This document shows, piece by piece, positions 1-8,819 of a stretch of DNA of 64,000 nt. The notes under the pieces are model-generated. The model was given only the letters and a program-made list of their open reading frames with translations. It was not told the origin of the DNA and ran no database searches. This DNA is from RI-92 sp037384645 (GTDB lineage Bacteria; Pseudomonadota; Gammaproteobacteria; UBA6429; Thiohalophilaceae). Both the position numbers and the translations under genes were made by a program. How positions within the stretch are numbered: the first letter of the stretch is position 1; each line of letters starts with the position of its first letter. The DNA lies in NCBI GenBank assembly GCA_037384645.1, contig JARRNT010000006.1, positions 15,758-79,757 on the forward strand, read 5' to 3'.

Positions 1-293
1 TTCTGTGTGCCGAGATCCTGATCAACACGCCCCTGGCCTCGGACATGATCCGTAAGGGCGAGGTGCATACCCTCAAGGAGCTGATGTCCAAGTCACGCCA
101 GCACGGTATGCAGACCTTCGATCAGGCCCTTTATGAACTCTACAAGAATGGCAAGATTACCTACGAAGACGCGATCAACCATGCCGACTCTGCCAACGAG
201 CTGCGGCTGATGATCAAGCTGGGCGATTCCAAAGGCGATGCAGAGGTGATCTCCAGTTCACTGGACGGCGTGACCCTGCAGGAAACCGAGTAG
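1..293 (+). CDS. pilU: PilU-like twitching motility ATPase, C-terminal part (5' end outside window)
   Basis: This is the last 97 residues of a PilT/PilU-family retraction ATPase; the open frame runs in from the left edge with no start. The segment with RKGEVHTLKELM, then GMQTFDQAL and ADSANELRL, is the typical C-terminal region of PilU, where the hexameric ATPase domain ends. PilT has a related but different tail, so PilU is the better call, from family knowledge and not alignment. The protein would power or assist type IV pilus retraction at the inner-membrane base of the pilus, which fits the pil-chp chemosensory operon 10 kb away. It converges with pyrK; only 25 bp separate the two stops. 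Confidence 0.8.
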   Translation, partial: LCAEILINTPLASDMIRKGEVHTLKELMSKSRQHGMQTFDQALYELYKNGKITYEDAINHADSANELRLMIKLGDSKGDAEVISSSLDGVTLQETE

Positions 294-318
294 CAGCAGG
301 TTCTTCAGTTTTTTCGAG

Positions 319-1191
319 TTAAAACACCGTATACGCGTCGAATACCGGACCATCCACGCACACGCGTTTCATCGCCGGTCCGGCATCCGTCTGCACTTCC
401 ACGACACAACCCGCGCAGCCACCCACGGCACAGGCCATGAATTCCTCCAGCGAGACCTGACAGGGGATAGCATATTCGCGGGCAACCTGGGTAACGGCTT
501 CCAGCATGGGGTGGGGGCCGCAACTAAATATTTCTACTTGCTGGCGCTGTGCATCATCCAGTGCATCCAGATAATGGCGGGCCAGGTCGGTGACATAGCC
601 CTCATGGCTGCCAGGGTAGCCCTGTTTACTGGCCAGGCGCGAGGCGATACCCCAGTCTTCGAGCAGGGGCATGCAGGCGATGACACCCTCGGGCATGCCA
701 GGGACCATAATGGTGGAAGGGCGTGAAGCAAAAGGGAAAGGCACTTCTGAGCCCATGATTACAAACGGCTGATATGGTTTGTGCTGTTTGCGGATATCGT
801 CAGCAAGAAAGACCATGGGGGGGATCCCGACCCCGCCACCGATCAGCAGCGGCCTGCTACGTTCAGGGTGCAGGGTAAAGGGCACGCCGACAGGACCAAG
901 CATACTGACCCGTTCGCCTGGTGTCCGTCGCGTCAGTAACTGGCTGCCATGACCGAACACCTTGTAAAGAAACTCTACCCAGCCGGCTTCAGCATCGACC
1001 CGCATGATTGAAATCGGCCGGCGCATCGGCAACAGCGGGTCGCATTGCAGGTGGACAAAACTGCCGGCAAGGGCGCGCTGCGCTATCTTGGGCGCCTGTA
1101 CGCGCAGGATATGCTGATCGCCAGGGTGGTGTGTGTGGTCAAGAATCTCGGCGTCTTCCACCACGATGGTATTACGGTGTGGCTTGTTCAT
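319..1191 (-). CDS. pyrK: Dihydroorotate dehydrogenase electron-transfer subunit (PyrK-like)
   Basis: A 290-residue iron-sulfur flavoprotein of the PyrK / ferredoxin-reductase type. In order it shows an FAD-binding barrel with RRPISI, a nucleotide-binding segment with GGGVGIPP, a FSCGPHPML motif, and a C-terminal cysteine cluster (CAVGGCAGC plus a later Cys) that would bind a [2Fe-2S] centre. PyrK passes electrons from class 1B dihydroorotate dehydrogenase to NAD. Its ATG overlaps the pyrC' stop (ATGA), so it is translationally coupled as the last gene of the pyr block. No pyrD lies beside it, so its partner dehydrogenase must be elsewhere, or the protein serves another reductase. Confidence 0.8.
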   Translation of the reverse strand: MNKPHRNTIVVEDAEILDHTHHPGDQHILRVQAPKIAQRALAGSFVHLQCDPLLPMRRPISIMRVDAEAGWVEFLYKVFGHGSQLLTRRTPGERVSMLGPVGVPFTLHPERSRPLLIGGGVGIPPMVFLADDIRKQHKPYQPFVIMGSEVPFPFASRPSTIMVPGMPEGVIACMPLLEDWGIASRLASKQGYPGSHEGYVTDLARHYLDALDDAQRQQVEIFSCGPHPMLEAVTQVAREYAIPCQVSLEEFMACAVGGCAGCVVEVQTDAGPAMKRVCVDGPVFDAYTVF

Positions 1192-2474
1192 GCGGGAGTG
1201 TCCAGTTGATAAATCAGTTTGCCGCCCGTCAGGGTATGGGTGACCCGGCCTTGCAGCGCCCAGCCAAGGAATGGGCTGTTTTTACCCTGGCTTTGCATAT
1301 TGTCTACACTGAGTACCCAGTCGTGGGCCGGATCAAACACGGTGATGTCTGCGTTGGCGCCAACCGATAAGTGCCCTGCGTCGATATTAAGAATTTCCGC
1401 AGGCGTGGTCGACAGGCGTTCAACCATGGCGGACAGGCTCAGCTGTCCAGCCTTGACCAGGCGCAGAGTCAAGGGCAAGAGGGTCTCCAGCGCGGAGACG
1501 CCGGGTTCGGTCTCGGCGAAGGGTGCCAGCTTGGCATCGAGGTCATGGGGCTGGTGATCGGAACAAATCGCCTCGATGCGATCATCGGACACGGCCTGGC
1601 ACAGGGCCTCCATGTCGCGTTGGGTACGCAGTGGCGGGATGACGTGACACAGGCTGTTAAAGTAACCCAGATCCATTTCAGTCAGGTGTAACTGGTGGGC
1701 CGCCACGTCGGCGGTAATGTTGAGCCCGTCGTATTTGGCGCGACCTATCATGCGAATGGCGCGTCCCGTGGACAGACGACAAAAGTGAACGCGGGCACCG
1801 GTCTGTTCCACTAGCATCAGGTAATTGGCGACGGCCTGGGTCTCGGCGGCCTCCGGAATCCCGGCCAGCCCCAGGCGCAGGCTCACGGCGCCTTCGTGGG
1901 CGACGCCACTGTTCGATAACATGCTGACCTGGGTTTGCAGGAACACGGTCATGTCGATACTCGCCGCATATTCCAGGGCGCGGCGCAGTACCAGCGGATT
2001 ATCGCTGCAGCGCATGTTATTGCTGACCCCGACGCAACCCGCCTGTTTCAGGTGGGCCATTTCGCTCAGACGCTCGCCCTGCAGGTCCTGGGTGAGGGCG
2101 CCCAGAGCATATACGCGGCAAAAGCCGGCATCCTGGTTGGCGCGATAAATCCATTCCACCACGGCCGGGGTGTCGATCACCGGATTGGTATCCGGCGGGA
2201 TGCATAAACTGGTAATACCGCCAGCGACCGCGGCGCGGGTTTCCGAGGCAATTGTGCCCTTGTGTTCCTGCCCGGGTTCGCGCAGGCGGGCACACAGATC
2301 CACGAAACCGGGGCAGACGATTTGCTGACTGGCATCGATGGTCTGGTCGGCCTGAAATCCGTCGGGTGCCTTGCCGACGGCGACGACACGACCATCGGCA
2401 ACATACAGGTCCTGTTTGCCATCGATCTGGTTGCGGGGGTCGATGAGATGGCCGTTGAGAATGGCAATGCGCAT
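1188..2474 (-). CDS. pyrC': Dihydroorotase-like protein lacking metal ligands (PyrC'/PyrX)
   Basis: A 428-residue protein of the dihydroorotase family, of normal length. Active enzymes carry DxHxH near residue 60; here the stretch reads VDLCARLREPG, so Cys61 and Arg63 replace the two metal-binding histidines. The usual HCED ligand region is replaced by LQTQV, and the later histidine by Cys (VHFCRLS), while SDHQPHD near the end remains. From this I infer no zinc chemistry. In Pseudomonas an inactive pyrC' beside pyrB forms the scaffold of the dodecameric aspartate carbamoyltransferase, and the same pyrB-pyrC' pairing (1-bp gap) is seen here. An active pyrC should exist elsewhere in the genome. 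Confidence 0.88.
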   Translation of the reverse strand: MRIAILNGHLIDPRNQIDGKQDLYVADGRVVAVGKAPDGFQADQTIDASQQIVCPGFVDLCARLREPGQEHKGTIASETRAAVAGGITSLCIPPDTNPVIDTPAVVEWIYRANQDAGFCRVYALGALTQDLQGERLSEMAHLKQAGCVGVSNNMRCSDNPLVLRRALEYAASIDMTVFLQTQVSMLSNSGVAHEGAVSLRLGLAGIPEAAETQAVANYLMLVEQTGARVHFCRLSTGRAIRMIGRAKYDGLNITADVAAHQLHLTEMDLGYFNSLCHVIPPLRTQRDMEALCQAVSDDRIEAICSDHQPHDLDAKLAPFAETEPGVSALETLLPLTLRLVKAGQLSLSAMVERLSTTPAEILNIDAGHLSVGANADITVFDPAHDWVLSVDNMQSQGKNSPFLGWALQGRVTHTLTGGKLIYQLDTPA

Positions 2475-2475
2475 G

Positions 2476-3444
2476 TCAGGTTTCCTGTTGCTTGCGGCCG
2501 AGGACCATCGACATGACGGCCATGCGCACGGCGATGCCGTTGGTTACCTGTTCGAGCATGACCGACTGCGGTCCATCGGCCACGACCGATTCGATCTCGA
2601 CGCCGCGATTGATCGGGCCCGGGTGCATCACAATGGCATCGGGTTTGGCCAGCGCCAGTTTGTCGCGGGTCAGGCCATACTGCATGAAATATTCCGCCTC
2701 GCTCGGCAGCATGGCACCCTGCATGCGTTCGCGCTGTAGACGTAGCATCATGATGACGTCCACGTCTTTAATGCCTTCACGCATGTCGTGGTACACATGC
2801 ACGCCAAGGCTGGCGGCTTCGCGCGGGATCAGGGTGTGCGGTCCGACTACACGGATCTCCGGTACCCCGAGGATGTTGAGGGCGTGGATCTCCGAACGTG
2901 CGACCCGCGAGTGTTTGATGTCGCCGACGATGGCCACGCGCAGGTTCTGGAAGTCCGGTTTGTGTTTGCGGATGGTAAACACATCGAGCATGCCCTGGGT
3001 CGGGTGGGCATGGCTGCCGTCGCCAGCATTGATGACGCTGATGTGCGGGGCGACATGTTCGGCGATGAAATGGGCGGCACCGCTTGAATCGTGGCGGACC
3101 ACAAACATGTCGCAATGCATGGCTTCCAGGTTGCGCAACATGTCCAGCAGGCTTTCGCCCTTGCTGGTGGACGAGGCGTTGATATTGATGTTGAGCACGT
3201 CAGCAGACAGGCGCTTGGCCGCCAGTTCGAAGGTAGTCCGGGTCCGGGTGCTGGGCTCAAAGAACAGGTTAACGATGGTAAAGCCCCTCAGCAGCGGGAC
3301 TTTCTTCACCGTGCGGGTGCCGACGGTGGTGAATTTCTCTGCGTTGTCGAGAATATCGATAATGGTTTGTCGGGGGAGACCTTCAATTGTCAGGAAATGG
3401 CGCAGCTTGCCGGATTGATCGAATTGAATGTCCTGCTTGCTCAC
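2476..3444 (-). CDS. pyrB: Aspartate carbamoyltransferase catalytic subunit
   Basis: This 322-residue protein is the catalytic chain of aspartate carbamoyltransferase, the first committed step of pyrimidine synthesis, joining carbamoyl phosphate and aspartate in the cytoplasm. The carbamoyl-phosphate signature STRTRTTFE, the [10 protein letters not shown] motif and the late [11 protein letters not shown] stretch are all intact. It starts within the pyrR stop (ATGA overlap) and ends 1 bp before pyrC', which makes a coupled pyrR-pyrB-pyrC'-pyrK unit. The length is that of the Pseudomonas-type enzyme, which assembles with PyrC' and has no PyrI regulatory chain; no pyrI is present here. Confidence 0.96.
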   Translation of the reverse strand: MSKQDIQFDQSGKLRHFLTIEGLPRQTIIDILDNAEKFTTVGTRTVKKVPLLRGFTIVNLFFEPSTRTRTTFELAAKRLSADVLNININASSTSKGESLLDMLRNLEAMHCDMFVVRHDSSGAAHFIAEHVAPHISVINAGDGSHAHPTQGMLDVFTIRKHKPDFQNLRVAIVGDIKHSRVARSEIHALNILGVPEIRVVGPHTLIPREAASLGVHVYHDMREGIKDVDVIMMLRLQRERMQGAMLPSEAEYFMQYGLTRDKLALAKPDAIVMHPGPINRGVEIESVVADGPQSVMLEQVTNGIAVRMAVMSMVLGRKQQET

Positions 3445-3947
3445 ATGCTCTCCTGGAGTTCCAGACGCAGTTGTTCGGGGCCGCTCAGTTTCACGTGCTG
3501 GTTGGCAGCCAGGTCCAGTCGTAACCCGGTGATATCGGCGGCAATGGGCAACTCCCGGCCACCGCGATCCACCAGGGTGACCAATATTACCGAGGCCGGG
3601 CGGCCGTAATCAAAAATTTCGTTCAGGGCGGCGCGGATGGTTCGCCCGGTATGCAGCACATCATCGACCAGCACGATATGGTGGTCGTCGATGTCGAAGG
3701 GCAGGTTGGAGGGCTGGACCTGGGGGTGCATACCAATGCGGGTAAAGTCGTCGCGGTAGAACGTGATGTTGAGCGTACCCAGTGGCGACGCCAGGCCGAG
3801 TGCCCGGTGCAGGACCTCGGCCACCCAGACCCCGCCGGTATGGATGCCGATCATGCGCGGATCATGGATATCGCGGCTGGCCAGCAACTGGCGCAGCCTG
3901 TTGGCCATGTCCTCGAGCAGCGTTTGCGGTGCGGGCAGTTGTGGCAT
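3441..3947 (-). CDS. pyrR: Bifunctional pyr regulator / uracil phosphoribosyltransferase PyrR
   Basis: A 168-residue phosphoribosyltransferase-fold protein. The PRPP-binding loop reads [17 protein letters not shown], and DRGGRELP further on is typical of PyrR. In Gram-positives PyrR binds pyr mRNA to attenuate transcription; in gammaproteobacteria its regulatory role is less certain and it may mainly salvage uracil. It overlaps pyrB by 4 bp. Only 21 bp separate it from ruvX, leaving no room for a separate attenuator between them, so any control would act at a distant promoter. Confidence 0.93.
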   Translation of the reverse strand: MPQLPAPQTLLEDMANRLRQLLASRDIHDPRMIGIHTGGVWVAEVLHRALGLASPLGTLNITFYRDDFTRIGMHPQVQPSNLPFDIDDHHIVLVDDVLHTGRTIRAALNEIFDYGRPASVILVTLVDRGGRELPIAADITGLRLDLAANQHVKLSGPEQLRLELQESM

Positions 3948-3968
3948 AGTCGTAATTATAAGTTATTG

Positions 3969-4403
3969 TCAGTCTGCCTGATAATTGAGCCAGGTTTGTA
4001 AAATGATTGCCGCTGCCAGTTTGTCAATGTTTGCCTTGTCGCGTTTATCGGCGCGCGATTTGCCGCTACCGGCCAGTTGTGCCTCGGCTTCCAGTGAACT
4101 CAGGCGTTCATCGACCCAGTCCACGGGCAGATTGTACCGTTGTTCGAGCTGTTTCCCAAAGTCCTGCACGCGTGCCGCCAGGGGGTGGGGACGATCGTCG
4201 TCCATGTGGTGAGGCAGGCCGACAATCAGCAGCGCCGGCTGCCACTCCTGGATCAGTCGGCTGATGGCTGCCCAATCGGGGCCGTCAGCGTGATTGTGCA
4301 GTGTGCACAGGGCCTGACTGGTACGGGTAAGCTCCTGTCCCACGGCGACCCCGATGCGCTTGTTGCCATAGTCAAACCCGAGCAGGGTACGATATTGGCT
4401 CAC
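3969..4403 (-). CDS. ruvX: Putative pre-16S rRNA nuclease RuvX/YqgF
   Basis: A 144-residue RNase H-fold protein. The N-terminal LGFDYGNKRIGVA motif with its catalytic aspartate, the central GLPHHMDD, and WVDERLSS near residue 98 are the standard YqgF signatures. The family trims the 5' end of pre-16S rRNA and was first described as a Holliday-junction resolvase homologue. Its start overlaps the stop of algH by 4 bp, and algH-ruvX-pyrR is a conserved order in gammaproteobacteria, which supports the call. Confidence 0.93.
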   Translation of the reverse strand: MSQYRTLLGFDYGNKRIGVAVGQELTRTSQALCTLHNHADGPDWAAISRLIQEWQPALLIVGLPHHMDDDRPHPLAARVQDFGKQLEQRYNLPVDWVDERLSSLEAEAQLAGSGKSRADKRDKANIDKLAAAIILQTWLNYQAD

Positions 4404-4963
4404 GCGTGACCGACGTCGCTGGACAGGTTTTTGAGTTCGACGCCGAGCAAGTGGGCAGAGGCGGTCCAGCGTTGCTCGATAGGCGTGTCGAAAATGATGG
4501 CGGGATCGGCGCTGCCGTTGAGCCAGGCGTTGGCGGCCAGTTCATTTTCCAGTTGGCCGGCACCCCAGCCGGCGTAGCCCAGGGCAATCAAAAAACGCTC
4601 CGGTCCGCCGCCGTGGGCAATGGCCTCAATAATGTCCTGAGACAGGGTGATGCCGATATTGTCGGTTACCGGCATGGTCGCCTCCCATTGGCCGATATCC
4701 TCATGCAGGACGAAACCGCGCTCGGTCTGGACCGGTCCGCCCTGATAGATGGGGATGTAGGGATGGGTTTTCCTGCCGCCGTCGATCTTGAGGAAATCCA
4801 GTAATTCTTCGAATTCCAGGTCAATCGGCCGGTTGATCACGAGGCCCATGGCGCCATCGTCATTATGGTCGCACAGGTAAGTCACCGTTTGCTGGAAGTT
4901 GGGATCGTCCAGGCTGGGCATCGCGATAAGAAACTGGTTGGTCAGATTGGATGAGTCAGTCAT
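4400..4963 (-). CDS. algH: YqgE/AlgH family protein (DUF179)
   Basis: I chose the internal start giving 187 residues (MTDSSNLTNQFLIAMP), because it lies 11 bp after the tonB stop and matches the usual N-terminus; a longer frame would run into tonB. The conserved sequence MGLVINRP and the GYAGWGAGQLENEL stretch identify the DUF179 family. The biochemical role is unknown; in Pseudomonas the homologue was linked to alginate regulation. It is coupled to ruvX by a 4-bp overlap and sits in the conserved tonB-algH-ruvX order. Confidence 0.92.
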   Translation of the reverse strand: MTDSSNLTNQFLIAMPSLDDPNFQQTVTYLCDHNDDGAMGLVINRPIDLEFEELLDFLKIDGGRKTHPYIPIYQGGPVQTERGFVLHEDIGQWEATMPVTDNIGITLSQDIIEAIAHGGGPERFLIALGYAGWGAGQLENELAANAWLNGSADPAIIFDTPIEQRWTASAHLLGVELKNLSSDVGHA

Positions 4964-4974
4964 GGTCCGCGCTA

Positions 4975-5913
4975 TCAGTTGATTGAAGTGGACAGGCCCT
5001 GTTTGACAGTAAAATGCCATACCAGTGAGATATGGAGAACATCAGTATCTTTCAAGATAGCCGGGGTCAAAGGGGCGAAAGGTGCCGCCATTTTCACAAT
5101 TCGCAGGGCAGCATGGTCCAGGATTTTGTGGCCAGAAGACCGCAAGATTTGCATGGAATCAATCGAGCCGTCGGGGTTGACGCCGACGTCCAGTAGCAGG
5201 CTGCCGTTGATATCATGGCGAATGGCCTCTTCCGGGTAGTTAAGCCGACCGAATTGTTCCACCTTGTCGCGCCAGGCCTCGATATAACTGGCAAAACGGT
5301 ATTGCTTGGCGTTTACGCCGGTCACGTAGGTGTGATGCGGTATGTGTTCGTACGCCCGTTTGAGTTCCTGGATCTCGGCGTGCAGCCGTGCGAACTCGCG
5401 GCTGCGGGCAAAATTTTCCGCCGCCTGTTTGCTTTGGGTTTCAATCGGGATCTTGCGCTTGAACTTTTCACTATCGCGGGCAAACGGGGACTTGTCCGCG
5501 GTCATGAGTTTGCGCTTTGCCTGTTTCTTTTTCAGTTTGGGCGGTGCAAAGGCCTGCTTGCTGTCCGGGGCAATCCCGTTCTCGTTGGTCGGCTTGGGGT
5601 TGGAGAAGGGACTGGTCGGGCGGACCTTCTTGTCCACATTACCGCCGCCTTTCTGGTTGGCCTGGGCCAGGTAATCGGCTTCCTTGGGCGCATCCTTGGA
5701 CTGGGACGATACCAGGGTGATCTCCATGGTCGGGGTGCCGTCGTTTTTGAACATGTCGTCCATGTTGAAACTGACGCCAAGGATTACGATAGCGTGGATA
5801 GCCAGGGCCAGAAACACGGTCAGTCCCATGCGATCCAGCTGATGGCGATTATATGGCGTGTTTATGACGTCTTGCATGCCGTGGCTTTGAGTCGGTTCAC
5901 CAGTCTGAGACAA
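4975..5913 (-). CDS. tonB: TonB-family energy transducer
   Basis: A 312-residue protein with a short cytoplasmic start, one membrane anchor around residues 30-50 (LTVFLALAIHAIVILGVSF), a long Lys/Pro/Ser-rich periplasmic linker, and a C-terminal TonB domain containing YPEEAIRHDINGSLLLDV and a final RIVKMAAPFAPL stretch. TonB passes proton-motive energy from ExbB-ExbD to outer-membrane receptors. No exbB or exbD lies nearby, so the partners are elsewhere. Its first 52 bp overlap the end of the preceding membrane gene; a second in-frame Met at residue 13 (start 5877) would cut the overlap to 16 bp. Confidence 0.88.
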   Translation of the reverse strand: MSQTGEPTQSHGMQDVINTPYNRHQLDRMGLTVFLALAIHAIVILGVSFNMDDMFKNDGTPTMEITLVSSQSKDAPKEADYLAQANQKGGGNVDKKVRPTSPFSNPKPTNENGIAPDSKQAFAPPKLKKKQAKRKLMTADKSPFARDSEKFKRKIPIETQSKQAAENFARSREFARLHAEIQELKRAYEHIPHHTYVTGVNAKQYRFASYIEAWRDKVEQFGRLNYPEEAIRHDINGSLLLDVGVNPDGSIDSMQILRSSGHKILDHAALRIVKMAAPFAPLTPAILKDTDVLHISLVWHFTVKQGLSTSIN

Positions 5914-6389
5914 ATTATACCGTTAATCATTCCCAGCACGATCGCCATACTGAGTAAAACCGGAAATAGTCGCCATAAACCGGCATGTGGAATAAACAAT
6001 GTATAGGCGCAGACAAACTGGCCGCTGATGTGCGCCATGGCTGCCAGTAAACTATAGCCGACGGCACTGAAACCCCTGCCCGGCAGATGGCTGGCCAGCC
6101 ACAACATACTTACGCTGGCAACGGCACCGGACAGGCTCATCATAAACGTCGGCGATAAAAACGTACCCAGCAACAGGCTGCCGACCAGCACCCGCAGGAT
6201 ACTGACCCAGGCTGCTGTGCGCCAGCCATACATGACCAGCACGGTAATCACCACGATATTTGCGAGGCCGGGTTTGATCCCGGGGAGAAATGTCGGGATC
6301 GCGCTTTCGAACAGGTGGATTAATACCGCTGCGGCGGTCAGCCAGGCAATCCGATGGTCATCCCGGGTCGTGGACAGGGTAATTTGCAT
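5862..6389 (-). CDS. Gx transporter family membrane protein
   Basis: I chose the internal ATG giving 175 residues (MQITLSTTRDD), which begins 35 bp after the upstream gene; the longer frame overlaps that gene. The protein is almost wholly hydrophobic, with about five predicted membrane segments and a conserved PGIKPGLANIV stretch followed by RVLVGSLLLGTF. This matches the family labelled Gx transporter or heptaprenyl diphosphate synthase component I. Its true substrate is not established; members travel with apbE and NusG-domain-II genes in flavinylation-linked redox clusters, as here. I infer a role in supplying or using a membrane quinone or flavin, not proven. Confidence 0.8.
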   Translation of the reverse strand: MQITLSTTRDDHRIAWLTAAAVLIHLFESAIPTFLPGIKPGLANIVVITVLVMYGWRTAAWVSILRVLVGSLLLGTFLSPTFMMSLSGAVASVSMLWLASHLPGRGFSAVGYSLLAAMAHISGQFVCAYTLFIPHAGLWRLFPVLLSMAIVLGMINGIICLRLVNRLKATACKTS

Positions 6390-6424
6390 GGGGCTGAGTG
6401 TATTCGGATCCGGCAAGGTAAATC

Positions 6425-6784
6425 TCAGAAATTGATCGCGTCGTACTTGCGGGTACCACCCGAGACCTGAACATACACGCCATTGGGCAGACATGCCATG
6501 ACGTCACCGTTGTATTTGAGCCAGCCGCTATGGATGCAGAATTTGGTGGTACAGGGTGACTTGATGAAACGGATCTTGCCGTCACGAATTTCAAGCACGC
6601 TGTCGCCAAGCTTTCCAGGTACATGAATGATTTGATCGTGATCCAGCATGATGGTGCGTTTGTAGTGATCCGGTCCGGAGATGGTGGCTTCGATCGCCTG
6701 TGTCTGTGTGCGCCAGTTATAGACATAGACCAGCGGCAGACATGCCAGGGCGATAATGATAACGATCCAGTCTGCGCGGGTCAT
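6425..6784 (-). CDS. NusG domain II-containing membrane-anchored protein
   Basis: A 119-residue protein with one N-terminal membrane segment (about residues 5-22) and an extracytoplasmic beta-rich domain. The segment SPCTTKFCIHSGW, then GDVMACLPNGVYVQV, is characteristic of the stand-alone NusG domain II family; two cysteines sit close together in the first motif. The family's function is unknown, but it is repeatedly encoded beside ApbE and Gx-type membrane proteins, exactly the order seen here. Its start overlaps the apbE stop by 4 bp, so the two are translationally coupled. Confidence 0.85.
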   Translation of the reverse strand: MTRADWIVIIIALACLPLVYVYNWRTQTQAIEATISGPDHYKRTIMLDHDQIIHVPGKLGDSVLEIRDGKIRFIKSPCTTKFCIHSGWLKYNGDVMACLPNGVYVQVSGGTRKYDAINF

Positions 6785-7827
6785 GGCAGGGAAACAACGT
6801 TAACCTCTTTGCCGGCCTTCTCCAGGGTAATGCGTTTACGCATTTGTGGCGTCATATAAATCACGCCCTGGCTATCGATGAGCATCACCAGCTTGACGCC
6901 CATGTCGCTGGCAATCCCGGGCCATTGTTTCGGACCGGCGACGAATAATGCCGTGGCCGCGGCATCGGCCAGGGCGCCGTCACGATTGATCACGGTAACG
7001 CTACGGGTCTTGTCCGCCGGGTATCCCGTACGCGGGTCGATAATATTGCAGTAGCGCTTGCCGTCATAGTCATAATAATTTTCATAATCACCGGAAGTGA
7101 AAACACCTTCGCCGTCACGGGCATCAAGGCTGGCGATTATACCGTTGCCGCGTGGGTCTCGGATACCAATGTGCCACGGCCTGTTGCCGTGTTGACCGAG
7201 CACCTTGAGGTCACCGTTGGCGTCAATCATTGCATCGTGGACGCCTTCGGCCTGCAGTCTGGTCATGACGAAATCCAGGACGTAACCCTTGGCAATGCCA
7301 CTGAGGTCCAGCCTGACGGCCGGGTTGGTATTGTCCATGCGTATGCCGGAAATGGAGATGTCCTGCATGCGCGGATGCTGTCTGACCAGCTTTTGTATAG
7401 CGCCGGGAGCCGGAGGTGGGCCTTGTGGCGGAAAGTCAGCGTGGAAGCCCCATAGTTGCACGAGATTGCCAATGGCGGGATTAAATAGTCCCTGGCTTTC
7501 TTTGGCCAGACGTTGTGCCTTGCGCACCAGTGGGATGACCGAGGGGTTAGCACTGAATTTTCCGGCTGCCGCCAGTAATTGGTTTGTGCGGCCCATCGGC
7601 CCGGTCTTCCAGGGGTGAAAGGCAGTCTGCATGTAATTCATTTCATCTTCGACGCGCTTGAGTATGGCGCGTTGGTCCTGCCTGGGGACAGTGATCAGCG
7701 TGACCTGCACGAAATCGCCAAAGGCCATGATGCTGTCCGTGGTCGTAACCATTTTCTTAGCCGGATGGCAGGCGGCAAGGGGCAGCAGCAGGCACAACAA
7801 CAGAATCAGTTTAAAGTTCGAGGACAT
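6781..7827 (-). CDS. apbE: FAD:protein FMN transferase, lipoprotein
   Basis: ApbE attaches FMN covalently to threonine or serine of exported redox proteins, using FAD. I chose the start giving 348 residues because it produces a lipoprotein signal with lipobox LAAC (Cys20), placing the enzyme on the periplasmic side; the longer frame adds a non-signal extension inside gshB. The motifs IIDPRTGYPA and DGALADAAATALFVAG are the family's Mg/FAD-binding segments. It overlaps gshB by 17 bp and is coupled to the NusG-II gene. No FMN-binding-domain substrate (such as RnfG or NqrC) lies in this window. Confidence 0.92.
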   Translation of the reverse strand: MSSNFKLILLLCLLLPLAACHPAKKMVTTTDSIMAFGDFVQVTLITVPRQDQRAILKRVEDEMNYMQTAFHPWKTGPMGRTNQLLAAAGKFSANPSVIPLVRKAQRLAKESQGLFNPAIGNLVQLWGFHADFPPQGPPPAPGAIQKLVRQHPRMQDISISGIRMDNTNPAVRLDLSGIAKGYVLDFVMTRLQAEGVHDAMIDANGDLKVLGQHGNRPWHIGIRDPRGNGIIASLDARDGEGVFTSGDYENYYDYDGKRYCNIIDPRTGYPADKTRSVTVINRDGALADAAATALFVAGPKQWPGIASDMGVKLVMLIDSQGVIYMTPQMRKRITLEKAGKEVNVVSLP

Positions 7828-8788
7828 TATCGCTATACAGCCGTTGTTCGATACTGTCGAGTAGCATGGCGCTGATATCCAGGCCGTACTGTGTATCCAG
7901 CTCGCGGATACAGGTCGGGCTGGTGACATTAATCTCCGTCAGGTAGTCACCAATGACATCCAGGCCGACGAAGAGTAAACCCTGTTCGCGCAGGCGTGGA
8001 CCCACCTGTTCGCAAATCCAGGCATCGCGTTCGCTCAGGGCGACGCCCTCGCCACGACCGCCAGCCGCCAGGTTGCCGCGGGTCTCGCCCTGGCTCGGGA
8101 TACGTGCCAGGGCATATGGGACCGGTACGCCATCAATGAGCAGGATGCGCTTGTCACCCGCGCTGATTTCCGGCAGGTAGCGTTGTGCCATGATCTGGCG
8201 CTGCTGGTGGTGGGTGAGGGTTTCCATGATCACATTGAGATTCGGGTCGTTGGCGCTGACCCGAAATACCGAGGCGCCACCCATGCCATCCAGCGGTTTG
8301 AGGATGGTGTCCTGCTGTTGCTGGATAAACGTTTTGAGCGTGTCATAGCGGCTGCTGACCAGCGTAGGACAAATGCATTGCGGGAACTGCAGGGCGGCCA
8401 GCTTTTCATTCCAGTCACGCAGGGCGGCGGCACGATTCACCACGAGTGCACCGGCCTGTTCAGCCAGTTCCAGGATATAGGTCGCGAAGATGTAATCCAT
8501 GTCGAAGGGCGGATCCTTGCGCATCAGGATGACATCGAGCTGTGACAGGGCGATATCCCGACTCTCCCCCAGCTCGTACCAGTGTTGAGGGTCATATTGC
8601 ACTGTCAGGTCGCGCACCGTAGCCCGGGCTTCGGCTCCGGCCAGGTAGAGATCTGACATTTCCAGGTAGTGCAACTGGTAGCCGCGTTGCTGCGCTGCGA
8701 CCAGCATCGCCAGGGTGCTGTCCTTTTTATAATGAATGGACCCGATAGGGTCCATCACCACACCAAGTTTGACCGGGGTCCTGGGCAT
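7811..8788 (-). CDS. gshB: Glutathione synthetase
   Basis: A 325-residue ATP-grasp enzyme that joins gamma-glutamylcysteine and glycine. It begins with the typical KLGVVMDPI segment, has MRKDPPFDMDYI, the ATP-binding LKPLDGMGGASVFR, and NLAAGGRGEGVALSERD near the C-terminus, all hallmark GshB motifs. It lies 31 bp downstream of gshA, so the complete glutathione pathway is encoded together. Confidence 0.97.
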   Translation of the reverse strand: MPRTPVKLGVVMDPIGSIHYKKDSTLAMLVAAQQRGYQLHYLEMSDLYLAGAEARATVRDLTVQYDPQHWYELGESRDIALSQLDVILMRKDPPFDMDYIFATYILELAEQAGALVVNRAAALRDWNEKLAALQFPQCICPTLVSSRYDTLKTFIQQQQDTILKPLDGMGGASVFRVSANDPNLNVIMETLTHHQQRQIMAQRYLPEISAGDKRILLIDGVPVPYALARIPSQGETRGNLAAGGRGEGVALSERDAWICEQVGPRLREQGLLFVGLDVIGDYLTEINVTSPTCIRELDTQYGLDISAMLLDSIEQRLYSDNVLEL

Positions 8789-8819
8789 AGAGTGTCAGCT
8801 GTTTGAAATACTCAGGGTC

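Noticed and set aside
2492..3418. 308-residue ORF antisense to pyrB
   Set aside because: Met/Ser/Arg-rich composition typical of an antisense shadow; pyrB is certain.
5215..6006. 263-residue ORF opposite tonB
   Set aside because: Antisense of a clear TonB protein; no independent domain signs.
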